From: Russula earlei
Taxonomy: Eukaryota; Basidiomycota; Agaricomycetes; Russulales; Russulaceae
Assembly: GCA_025769875.1 (NCBI GenBank)
Contig: JAGFNK010000146.1
Coordinates: 48,246-112,245 of the forward strand
Direction: 5' to 3'
DNA: 64,000 nucleotides
Part shown: one piece after another, positions 33,140-42,852 of the stretch
Layout: each line of letters opens with the position of its first letter
How positions within the stretch are numbered: position 1 is the stretch's first letter
Notes under the pieces: generated by a model
Seen by the model: only the letters and a program-made list of their open reading frames with translations
Databases searched by the model: none
What the model was told of the DNA's origin: nothing
Made by a program: the position numbers and the translations under genes

Positions 33140-36100
33140 GTGGCCTGGATTAGGAAACTAGATGACAAAGTGTATATGTCGAACAGGAAATCAATGACTA
33201 TTCGTTTTTACATACACTCTGTCACTAAGAGGGCCAAGGCTACAGCATTAATTGATTCCGGAGCAACTGAAAATTTCCTCAACCAACAATACGCTCAAGA
33301 ACTCCAACTACCGATAAAAAGCATGGAAAAACCTCGCGAGTTACTAAATGTCGACGGGACGCCAAACAAAATAGGAAAACTTCAGTTCTATGTCGATCTA
33401 CTGGTACAGACTGGTCGAAACCACACAAAAATGCGATTCTTTCTGGCCAATCTAGGGGAACACAAAGCCATATTAGGTTACCCGTGGTTCGCTGCAGTAC
33501 AACCGAACGTTAACTGGGCTAGAGGATGGATCGACACGTCACACCTTCCACTCATTCTTAAAGTAGAAGGCGCACCAACCTGGCAAAAACCGATAGAACC
33601 CAAAAACCCACCCTTCGAAGAAGGGGATCTATACATCGGACGCGTTGTCATCTGCACCACCAACACACCAGAAACTATCACCATACCAATACAATATCAA
33701 TGACACTCCAAAGTTTTCAGCAAAGAAGCTGCCCAACGATTCCCAGAAACACGAATTTGGGACCATGCCATACAACTCAAACCCGGAGCCCCATCCACAC
33801 TGCCTGGAAAGATATATCCGCTGACCCAGAGCGAACAGGAAGAATTACGCAAATTCGTAAAAGAACATTTAGCAAAAGGATACATCCGACCGTCAAAATC
33901 CCCGTACGCAGCACCCTTCTTCTTTATCAAGAAAAAGGACGGGAAGCTCCGACCTGTACAAGACTATCGAAAATTGAATGAATGGACTATATGAAATCGG
34001 TATCCTCTACCACTTATTCCTCAACTGATCAATCGTGTTAGGGGAAAAGAGAAATTCACCAAATTCGACATTCGCTGGGGTTACAACAATGTACGAATCA
34101 AGGATGGCGATCAGTGGAAAGCAGCCTTCCTCACCAACGAAGGATTATTTGAACCAACGGTCATGTTCTTCGGACTTACGAACTCACCCGCTACGTTCCA
34201 AACCATGATGAATGCAATCTTTGAAGAAGAACTCCGTGAAGGATGGCTCGTGATATATATGGACGATATTCTCATTGCAACCACCAAAGACGACCCAAAA
34301 CACAAGGAATATGTGCACAAAGTATTAGACAAACTACAAAAGCACGATCTATACCTAAAGCCGGAGAAATGTCAATTCAAACGAGATACTATCGAATTCC
34401 TAGGAGTAATATTACAAGGCAACACTATCCAAATGGATCCCAAAAAGGTAGCAAGCGTACGACAATGGCCAACACCAACAAATCCTACAGAGATACGCGC
34501 GTTCCTTGGATTCACGGGCTTCTACCAATATTTCATACCTAATTACTCGAGGATCGCACGACCATTACTCGAGCTTACAAAGAAGACGACGTCATGGGTC
34601 TGGCACAAACCCCAGCAAGATGTGTTTGAAACCCTCAAAACATTAATATGTAAAAGCCCAGTCCTCACACAACCAAATTACACCAAACCTTTCACATTGG
34701 AAACCGATGCGTCAGCATATGGCGTGGGAGCCATACTCTCACAGGAGGGAGAATCAAACCAACAACATAAACCAAAATGACACCCCATCGCTTTCTACTT
34801 GGCAACATTCTCCCCAACAGAACGTAACTACGACATTTTCGAAAGAGAATTATTAGCAGTTATTAAAGCCCTTACCCACTGGCGTCCACATCTAGCCGGC
34901 ACTCAACACCCCATCACGCTACTCACCGACCACGCCAATCTTACTTATTGGAAAAATCCTCGAAAAGTAAATTGAAGAGTAGCGTGATGGTTCACAGAAC
35001 TACAAGACTACTGGCTAGAAATTAAACACGTCCCAGGGAAAACCCACTCAGCGGCTGACCTACTATCCAGACCCCCAACAGAAGACAAAGGACAGAATGA
35101 TAATGAAGACATGACGATACTACCACCAGAACTCTTCATTAAAACCCTTCTAGTAGGATCAACTAAAGGACGCCTTGAACAAGCACAAAGTCGGCATCTA
35201 ACTTTATTTAAAAACTGGGCACGGACATATGGCATCACCAAAGTTAATGGACTTTGGCAATTGAACGGAAGAACAGCAGTTCCACCGGAACTCCCAATTA
35301 AACGACGACTATTGCAAGAACTCCATGACGCCCCAACCGCAGGACACCCAGGTCGAGACGAAACAATTAAACAAGCAATGTTATGTTATTGGTGGCCCGG
35401 GATGGCTCAATGGATCAAAGACTATGTAACAGGATGTGCAATCTGCCAACAGAATAAAAACAAGACACATCCACCTCGAGTCCCGCTGTATCGCATCCCC
35501 ACTATACAAGACTCCTTACCATTTTGTCAAATCGCTTTAGATCTTATAACCCAGTTACCCAAAAGTAATGGGTACGATGCTATTTTAACCATAGTTGACC
35601 ACGGGGCGACCCGAGCGGCAATATTTATTCCTTGCACAACGACAATAACCGGACCACAAATAGCCCAATTATATATGGACCATATCTATTGATGGTTTGG
35701 ATTACCGGAGAAGGCGATAACAGATAGAGATCCACGTTTTACGTCACATTTCGGAAAGGCCCTTACAGCACGCCTCGGCATAGATCAAAACTTGTCCACC
35801 GCATTCCACCCTAGGACAGATGGGTCATCCAAACGAGCAAATCAGTGGGTTGAGCAGTATCTCCGCCTCATCACCTACGATCAAACCGACTGGAGTAACT
35901 GGTTATCGATCGCGTCAGCGGTGTACAATGATAGAACCAACAGTACCATCAAGATGTCGCCATCGGAGGCTTTACTTGGCTACAGAATCCAGCTCCACCC
36001 GCAACTTGGAGTCCCAACTAATAATGAGTTCACCGAAACACGCATGGTAACTCTTCGGAATAAACGTGCTCAGGCGATTGCCGTGATCAACCTCATGGCT

Positions 36101-36625
36101 CAAAACCACCCAGTGCCAGCTGACATGTATCATGAGGGACAAGAAGTATGGCTAGAAGCCTCAAATCTATCTTTGCCATATCTGACTCCCAAGTTGGCAC
36201 CCAAGAGACATGGACCGTTCAAAATTCTGCAGAGAATCTCCCCTGTGGCATATCAATTACAACTACCCTTGACGTGGCGCATCCACGACGTCTTCCACGC
36301 CTCACTATTGACACCCTATCAAACCACACCCGCCTATGGCACAATTCCCGTAACACCACCACCACCCCTTCTAGAAGAAGAGGGACAGCTAGAACCGGAG
36401 GTTATCATGAACCATCGGCGAATAGGGAAACACCAACAACTCCAATACCTGGTGAAATGGGCCAAACGTCCCGTCAGTGATGCTACGTGGACAGAAGCAA
36501 CAAACCCCACCTTAAGACCACTATTACCGAAATACCACCGGTCCCAGAAACCTCGCCTACCCATATGTATAAAGGCACCTACGCTACACTCCCCAACGAC
36601 ATCCCCGAACATCTCCACTGCAATA
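33140..36625 (+). pseudogene. Gypsy pol: protease, RT, RNase H, integrase, chromodomain
   Basis: A single frame (shifted relative to gag) contains the following in order: protease LIDSGATENFL (about 33250); RT with VIYMDDILIATTK (about 34250-34290); RNase H TLETDASAYGVGAIL and, later, TDHANLTYW; integrase zinc finger (HDAPTAGHPGR...CAICQQNK, 35323-35460); the catalytic D of IALDLI, then TDRDPRF and the WVEQYL glutamate; and a C-terminal chromodomain (LQYLVKWAKRPVSDATWTEA, about 36435-36500). Stops at 33701, 33992, 34778, 34973, 34985 and 35690 are all TGA. No frameshift was seen. The chromodomain would target insertion to modified chromatin. Confidence 0.92.
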
Positions 36626-38016
36626 TGTCTACCATCGACATCTCCACCCCAGAGACCCGCGTTTCATCTCTTCCCTCTCCAGTCAACCCCATCTCCCCTA
36701 GGACACTCCAGATCGTTCTGGACACGTACTCCGATTTGTCCCCGGCCCAACTACGCCTATTCATTGATGGTCTCAGTGAGACCATACGAACCAGGGAAGT
36801 GGCCCAACAGGCCACGTCAGCCGACGCCCAACGCCAACACGCACGAGTCGCTGAACTCGAAGCACAAGTTACACACCTATCCCAACAGTTACAAGAACGC
36901 GACCAACCCCCCATTTATGCCCCCGAGGGTTTTAGGCCAAACGACAGTCGTGCCCCCAACCTTCTCATCCCCATCCCAGGAGGAAACGGAACACGCGCCG
37001 TCGCCTGCTTCGTACGTCGAGACCAAGACCGCCCTACCTGGGCCCTCGGAGTATTGGGAGACCAACCTGACAAACCGCAATATGCGGCACGCCTCACCGC
37101 AGCCCCCGTTAACGACATCAACTGAAGCGAGCCAAACCAGGGCGCGCAGAGTTCATGGGGCTGGACGGCGATCCAAAGACGGTTGTCTTGACCCAAGAGC
37201 AAGAGGAATGAGGAGGAAGGGAGAAGAGAAGGAGAGGAGAGGAGAGCAAGATCACTCGCACGCAGTTGTTTCTGACTGAAGGTAAGGAGAACTCAAGAAG
37301 ACTGTATTCCTCTTCCTCTTTCTACTACAGAGTAGCTAGGTGTTTTATATACAGGAGAGAAGTACTAAGGATGAAAGGCATGAAAGGGAGATAGGCATGA
37401 AAGAGAATTGAGACTGGTCAAGACGGTCAAGGCCATGGTGAAAGGCCTGAGACGAACGCGTCGCGTGTGCCGAGGCGTGGCGTGTGCACGTGGTCGGTGG
37501 CGAGGACTGGGCGATGCGATGCGAGGAAGGCGGCAAGGTGTGGGAGGAGGCCGAGCGTCACGCATCGCGCGCGGTCCGCACGTGGTTCCGAGGGCAGCGA
37601 TATGGCTCACCTTACACAACCAACCAACCGAGAGTCTTCCCCCATGGTTCATCCAGCTCATCGGAGCCGACTCAGCAGAACTTCCCTACGTACTCAAGGA
37701 GGCCGACCGCGACACAGACTGGGGAGTTGTGGCTGACATCTTTAGGTACAACTCACTCGACTCCCACCTCAGCGACCTACTCGTCAAACAAGACCTTCTC
37801 GAAGGCGACATACGAGGGACACGAGACGACCTTTTTCGCTGCCGACGCCGCCTCGAGAGAGCCAACGTGGCTAATCGACTCGCTCATCTCAAGCTCCACG
37901 AACCCCCACAAGACGCACCAGCCCCTATCAGGGCAGGATGGAGACATACTGGACGAGGACGTCCATTCTTCGCTGAGGGTGATGTCACCGGAGCTCGTCG
38001 TGTTGGACGAATGTAA
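36625..38016 (+). CDS. Gypsy ORF3 (coiled-coil protein), split by an LTR insertion
   Basis: This frame differs from pol and starts at MSTIDISTPETRVSS. It runs to 37122, is interrupted by the LTR, and resumes in the same frame at 37621 (QPTESLPPWFIQLIG) to a TAA at 38014-38016 inside the 3' LTR, giving about 297 residues. It has a heptad-like stretch (ARVAELEAQVTHLSQQLQER), then a folded-looking middle (GNGTRAVACFVRRDQDRP) and a C-terminal helical part (DTDWGVVADIFRYNSLDSHL). No in-frame stop other than the insertion is seen, unlike gag-pol. It has no signal peptide or membrane helix, so it is not an envelope. I recall similar hypothetical proteins next to basidiomycete Gypsy elements, but cannot search. 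Confidence 0.65.
37123..37616 (-). mobile_element. Solo LTR inserted in Gypsy ORF3, TSD probably CAAC
   Basis: This is the reverse-oriented relative of the LTR at 22068-22618, from TGAAGCGAGCCAAACC to GGCTCACCTTACA, with the same CTACTACAGAGTAGCTAGG...TTTTATATACAGG block. CAAC precedes (37119-37122) and follows (37617-37620). Removing 498 bp keeps ORF3 in frame. The left terminus lacks the TGTAG seen in the other copy, so that edge is less certain. Confidence 0.75.
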
Positions 38017-38279
38017 TACTGACAGCTCACAAGGAAGTGGAGAATGCCAGCAAAGTGTAGAGCTGGCAGATAAACGTGACACCGATATGTCTCTGTGTTC
38101 GAGTATATAACATGTAGTTCCCGCACCATGTAGACCCCAAGTCAAATCTCCTGTCTCTTAGTTTCGTAGCCTCTCAATTGTAGTCTCTTGTCCACTCACA
38201 AGCGTTCGGAACGCTTACTCGTACATTGAAACACTATTCAAATCTCTCGTTATCGTTGCTACCCCAAGTGACGGTGACA
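37983..38279 (+). repeat. Gypsy 3' LTR
   Basis: 297 bp. It includes the stop codons of ORF3 and of the open pol-frame extension. Confidence 0.93.
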
Positions 38280-38960
38280 GGCATGATGATGACATGTGTG
38301 CTTGCTGTCGCCAGTCAGTCGCACCTCATCCTATTGGAGTGGCAAAGTGACTGAAAGGGATCCAGAGGAGGAACAAGAATGGGATGTGCTGAGAGTCAGG
38401 TTCTCTGTGTGCAAGTGTTCGCGCTCCACAGCTTCGATGAGAGGGGCAGTTGCACTGGCAAGTGTATTCATCAGCAGCACCATGACAGCACGCACATCCT
38501 CCCAGTAGCTCTCGTTCACTTTCTTGCCATCCACCCAGGCTGCCTCCATTCTTGAAACAAGTACTAAGAGATGAGATGCTGAGTAGTGCCACACTGTGAG
38601 TGCGCCGTTGAGCGCAAGAGTCAGCAAGTGTAAGGAAAAAGGGAGGTGGAGGATTTGCATTGCTGTGAAACATGAGGAAGAATACGAAGAGCACAGAGAA
38701 ATTGGGGAACCATGTGAAGGTTTGTTCCCAAAATGGGTGATGTGTGTTGACAGAGGTTGGGAGTTCACTGGGGTGTACTTGGGAGGGGGCAAGAGGGTGA
38801 AGGGCAAGAATGCCTCTATAGCACAGGAAAGGCATCGAGATGCCGTGAAAAGGTGAGAGGGAGCTGTGCTTGGTAAATGCGGCAGCGCTATTGGCAGCAA
38901 GGGGCTTGTGCCGGGTTGCAGGACTCACCGATAAGACCAGCGACATACTTATGTTTATCT
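38280..38960 (-). pseudogene. 5' part of the unknown gene split by the Gypsy insertion
   Basis: Minus-strand frames here include MEAAWVDGKKVNESYWEDVR and AVMVLLMNTLASATAPLIEA (38550-38440). A frame starting near 38290 joins the 30.9-30.4 kb piece once the Gypsy is removed. An intron between the two is possible (acceptor-like CAATAG near 38331). The family is not recognised. From 38961 to about 39637 I see only terminal and subterminal sequence of the 8-bp-TSD element. Confidence 0.4.
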
Positions 38961-39645
38961 ACATCCTTTGAGGGTTGCGAGAGAGCTAAACTATTCAATC
39001 GAGTAGGTGGGAGGGGCTCTGATTCAGATATCAGGTCGTGAAGAGTAAAGTTGGGGCAGGTGTTGATACAGTTGACAATGACGATGCTGGGGTATGCAAG
39101 TAGGCAGTTGACAGTGTCCACATAGTTGAAAGTTGGATAAAGGCATAGGGGCCCAAGTGTGCGAGCCACAGGGCACATGATGGGTAAGCAAATGGGAGAC
39201 AACTTGCATACTGAGTGGTGATGTAAAAATTAAAAGAACAGTAACCACAGAAATGAAAATGAAATAACACATGCACAAATCCATTCCAGCTGAGTCAGGA
39301 ATGTGGCATGCTATGGGTAATGAGGTGGAGGCTTGTCCAGGGAGGTAGTCATGTTGGCCATGGAGAGAGGTTTAGTGGGAAGGAGAGGGAGGAGGATGAG
39401 AGAGCATGCATGAACAAAACAAATGCACCACAGATACCACTCACAGCTACATTTGGTTGCCATTGGTCTGGTCTGGTTCGATCAGTGTCCATTTTCAGTC
39501 CAATGGACTGGACTTTTAAATACTATTGGGAAATTTTGTGTACCTGCAGTCCTCACAATCAGCCCACATTTGTCACCATATCTTTGTAAGCTACTATATA
39601 TGGAAATGTCATAGTGGGGGAGAGGTGTCAGAGCTCGGCAGCATT

Positions 39646-42374
39646 GGCCTGAAACCATCCAGTGAGTGTTGTGGACTTCTCCTCCTGAACTGGCCTGTCA
39701 TCCTCAGGATTGAAGACAACTCCCTGCTGCCAAGGAAGGTGGACTTGAAGGTGCACCACATTTGGAACCTGCTCCTGTAGCTCAAAGAGAAAGAGCCTCC
39801 ATACAGCCTCACAGCTGCTGTTGTGATCTACCCCTCTTTCGGTTTGTCCCTAAAACACTTCTTATTGTTCTTTACTTTCATTCTCACCCCCTCAGTTACT
39901 GTTTCATCCCTTGATGTTGATGGTCCTTATTGTTTCACTTGTAGTGTTTCATCTATTGTTCGAGCTCCTTTTGCTACTGGCTTAGTGTTATCTATTGTTC
40001 CACATATGGTACTGTACAGCCTCACTAGATACAGTATTTAAGCACCTGTAAAAGCTGGGGAATGCTCCGAAGCTTAGCTTTGTCCCATTTCCTGTCGCAT
40101 CCCTTGCCCTGTAGACTCTCTCAATCACAACTTGCTTGTGCTGGCTTTCATCTTGCTTGACTTAAGCACACCTCAAGGAACCCTTGTGTTCCTCTTCCTC
40201 CTCTGCCTCTCTCTCATCATCCTCCTCTTCTGTGAAACCAGAAGATCAACTCTGTCTGTGGACTGAGTCATTATCTGACTCAGCCTTGAGACGCTAAACC
40301 TTTGCCCCAGTCTCCTTGAGCCAGGACCCCACTGAACCTTGAGCTAATGCTCTTATGGCCACGACACCATAACAGCTGCTGATATATCTTGCATTCCAAG
40401 TAAAGCTTGACCTCATCCATGTACCTGCCAAATGCCATGGTGGTCCTGTCATGGCCCTTGTAGACATACTTGTAGATGTTCTTGAGAGCCTTGACAGAGG
40501 CAACAGACTCCACATTGATATGGCACCTGTACTTCCAGATGAGATATGGAGAATGGCAGACCACCCATTGGTTTGTGATCTCCTTGCCACTGATGAGATG
40601 AGTGTGACCAGTGTCCCTCCTCCTGGTGCATGCATAAGAGTCCTCAGTAACAGAAGTCTCCTCCCTAAAGGGCTTAGGAAGCCCTTGTAACATGAGCCAT
40701 CCACCATGCAAGGAGAATTCCTGTTCTGGTTGCCACAGGGCCTGTGAACCATGAACTTCTTGATGAGTTCAAGCAGCTCAGGATAGTCTTCTGGAAACTC
40801 AGAAGACATGAGACCATCAATCTGGTCAGGGGTGTGCAACTTGGAGTGGGGCTGAAGGAAGACAATGATATGGGCATGGGGGAGGCCTCTCTTCTGGAAC
40901 TCTATGGTGTAAAGGTGAGCTGCCCAAGCACCCAGAATGCCAGCCCTGATACTGTATCCTTGATGAGGGACTTGAGCTTGGCATGAAAGACTCTGACCTC
41001 TAAGTCAGGGCGCTCATTGGCAGTCTGGCTAGGGAGAAGAGCAGAGTGAACCTCAGGCCACTGAGGATAGGCAGTCATGGTGATAAAGAGGTCACCTCCA
41101 CCATAGAAGCAGGTTGATGGCCAAGGCATCATGAAGATGCTGCTGCATATTTCTGGTGCTGCCAGAGAAGCTGGAGGGAAGGATAAATCTCTTGCCTAGT
41201 TGGTGTCTTTCAACATCAACATTGGCAGCAACAGCATCTGCCAGACCCCTCATAGATCTCCACCCTGAGTTTGCCTTGATTCCTCTTAATAAAGTTGAGG
41301 CTGGCTCTGCTCTGCAATGGCCCAAAGCCTCACAGACATACTCTTGAAAGAGCATGCCAGAGAGGAAAATGTGATTGGAGTCAATGATATGAGGGTGAAT
41401 ATGAAGGTGATAGCAAAGGAATTGAGCCAAAGAGATGCACCTATTTGCATTTGGAGCAGGGCCATCTTCAACATCTTGGTAAGGGATGTTGGGCAACCAT
41501 CCTAGCATGGCCAGTGGGAAAAAGGAGGACATATCTGAGTGAGGGGTAAACAGGATGGATGTCAGAGATGTGCTTTAGATGGCCATCCCTAAGGCTCAAG
41601 ATGATGTCATGTGAGTCCTTGATTTGATCTCCTTCACCTGGAATGATAACTGCAATCTCATTGATGGCAGCATCAGGGGAATTATAGCGATGCCTATCAC
41701 ATGCAGCATCAAAGTGAAGTGAGAGAGTGCAGTCTTGCTCTCTAGGAAGGTGTTGAGTCAACTCATAAGCCTGCTTGAACTTCTGGACTGCAGCATGAGA
41801 GCTGATAAAGCATGTCCTGAAGAGTCTGCATGGTGCCTTGAGTCAATCTAGAGTTGGCCTGATGAGCCATGCACACATTGAGGGCCATGCTAGGGTCATA
41901 GATGTAAAGCTGTGCATAAGAAGGGGCAGCATCAGGCCTCTCTGGTGGCAAAAGAGACCCAATCCTATGAATAAGTTCCCCATGCAGCTTGAAGACCCAA
42001 GGTCCATGTCCTCCCTGATTCACAGAATGATCCACCTGTCTTCCCACTGAGGTAAAGGCCAAAGCATTGTTGGAGTGAATATGGAGGCAAAATGCTTTAG
42101 AAACAGGATCTTGGCCAGTGCGAAGGTGGTATAGCTCAGGGGGACATGGGTGAAGAGAAGGAAGGGCAATCTTGCCACTCAAGCAACACATGCCAAATTT
42201 GGGGGTCCTTTTAAATGAGTTAGTAGGGTGCTCATCTAGCCAATGAAGTGCCTTGCAGAAAGGGCATTGAAAGTTCATGCCTTCAAGATCATGCATAGCC
42301 CATGTGGGATCAAAAGGATGTCATGCAATTGGCATGGCTTGAGGGGGTGGCTGCTGAGGTTGCTATAATATATA
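39646..42374 (-). pseudogene. Helitron Rep half (HUH nuclease)
   Basis: The minus strand starts near 42300 with AMHDLEGMNFQCPFCKALHW (a zinc-finger-like head). It continues through Helitron-like N-terminal sequence (41761-41092). DLFITMTAYPQWPE lies at about 41090-41050. The HUH motif RGLPHAHIIVFLQPH is at about 40890-40850, with LHTPDQIDGLMSSEFP after it. The tyrosine-bearing IYKYVYKGHDRTTM is at about 40480-40440. A solo LTR then interrupts the YISSCEAVWRLF motif. The piece resumes at 39818 (FELQEQVPNVVHLQVHLP) and runs to LTGWFQANAA, where the big insertion begins. Frameshifts separate the blocks. Rep would nick and join DNA strands during rolling-circle transposition. Confidence 0.88.
39819..40374. 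mobile_element. Solo LTR (556 bp) inside Helitron Rep, TSD GCTGC
   Basis: TGTTGTGATC to CACCATAACA is flanked by GCTGC at 39814-39818 and 40375-40379. Excision restores the Helitron ISSCEAVWRLF motif. A TTTAAGC box near 40036 and long C/T-rich tracts suggest plus orientation. Confidence 0.88.
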
Positions 42375-42852
42375 TTATTGCCATTTTCAGCGCACTTGGC
42401 GGAGCTTGAATTCCACCCAAATCGGTGCAGAAACCCCCTCAAACATGCGGGATGAATATCTCCCTCAAAACAGCTTCAATTCATATGAAATTTATTGTCC
42501 CTGAATCGCCTGAATGAGGGCTAGGCAGCCCCATTGTTTTCATGAGATTTGAGTGAGAATTGGTGGAGCTGGACTCAAGCCACCTCCACATGTGTATTAG
42601 ATGAATTACAACTCAAAATCATGGTCTATATCTATTATTTTTCCCTCATGTTGTACCTATGGGCTGTCTTGAGGCAGCCCCATAGTGTTTTTGACTCAAG
42701 TGTTGTGGTGTGCAATGTTATTTCCAGTGCAATTGGAGTCGTGGCCAGCCACTCATTACCCCTCTCACCTCTCGATTCTGACCATCCTTCTTGTTTTTCA
42801 CAGACAGAGAGGAGTGGGTTGCAAAGAGGGGTCCTATTCTGAACTCTTTCTA

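Larger units (their letters stand above)
30946..38279 (+). mobile_element. Gypsy/Ty3 chromodomain retrotransposon, complete, TSD GGCAT
   Basis: LTRs of 297 bp at 30946-31242 and 37983-38279 begin TGTCACCGGAGC and end ACGGTGACA. GGCAT is duplicated at 30941-30945 and 38280-38284. The inside has gag, then pol with protease, RT, RNase H, integrase and chromodomain, then a third ORF. The LTRs differ at only five sites, so insertion is recent relative to its neighbours. At least seven in-frame TGA codons have nevertheless killed gag-pol. A foreign LTR sits at 37123-37616. No tRNA-complementary primer site was recognised after the 5' LTR. Confidence 0.95.
23823..39637. mobile_element. DNA transposon-like element with 8-bp TSD, carrying nested retroelements
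   Basis: Inserted in the Helitron between ...QANA and AAPEGSHIL. GCAGCATA (23815-23822) and GCAGCATT (39638-39645) are an 8-bp duplication with one mismatch. Both ends contain ACCTCTCCCCCACTATGACA in inverted orientation, with less similar outermost bases. Subterminal CCAGT/GGACTGG repeats occur at both ends (23930-23980 and 39465-39520). Without the three nested LTR elements it is about 3.5 kb. An 8-bp duplication suits hAT or KDZ-type transposons, but I recognise no transposase, only an unknown split gene. The superfamily is an inference. Confidence 0.6.
20950..42374 (-). mobile_element. Helitron, decayed and split by nested insertions
   Basis: The Rep half (42300-39646) and helicase half (23814-21155) lie in the right order on the minus strand. 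Three insertions interrupt it: a solo LTR (39819-40374), a large DNA element (23823-39637) and a second solo LTR (22068-22618). Removing each at its duplication joins the protein sense: ISS|CEAVWRLF, QANA|AAPEGSHIL and RSIKV|LHLHQ. The 5' end lies beyond 42300 and is obscured by long-TIR element 2. The Helitron uses rolling-circle transposition through an HUH nuclease fused to a Pif1-type helicase. Several frameshifts show it is inactive. Confidence 0.85.

Noticed and set aside
36625..38016. ORF3 of the Gypsy as an envelope gene.
   Set aside because: There is no signal peptide, membrane segment or glycoprotein-like cysteine pattern. The visible feature is a coiled coil.
23838..39628. CACTATGACA ... 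TGTCATAGTG as ends of a CACTA (EnSpm) transposon.
   Set aside because: The flanking triplets are CCC and GGG, not a direct duplication, and the inverted similarity continues outward. The 8-bp GCAGCATA/GCAGCATT pair explains the Helitron junction better.
42549..42842. A frame starting MSENWWSWTQATSTCVLDEL present in most copies of the long TIR.
   Set aside because: It lies within the terminal inverted repeat, so its repetition follows from the TIR rather than from selection on a protein. Its C-terminal part changes with whatever adjoins the TIR.
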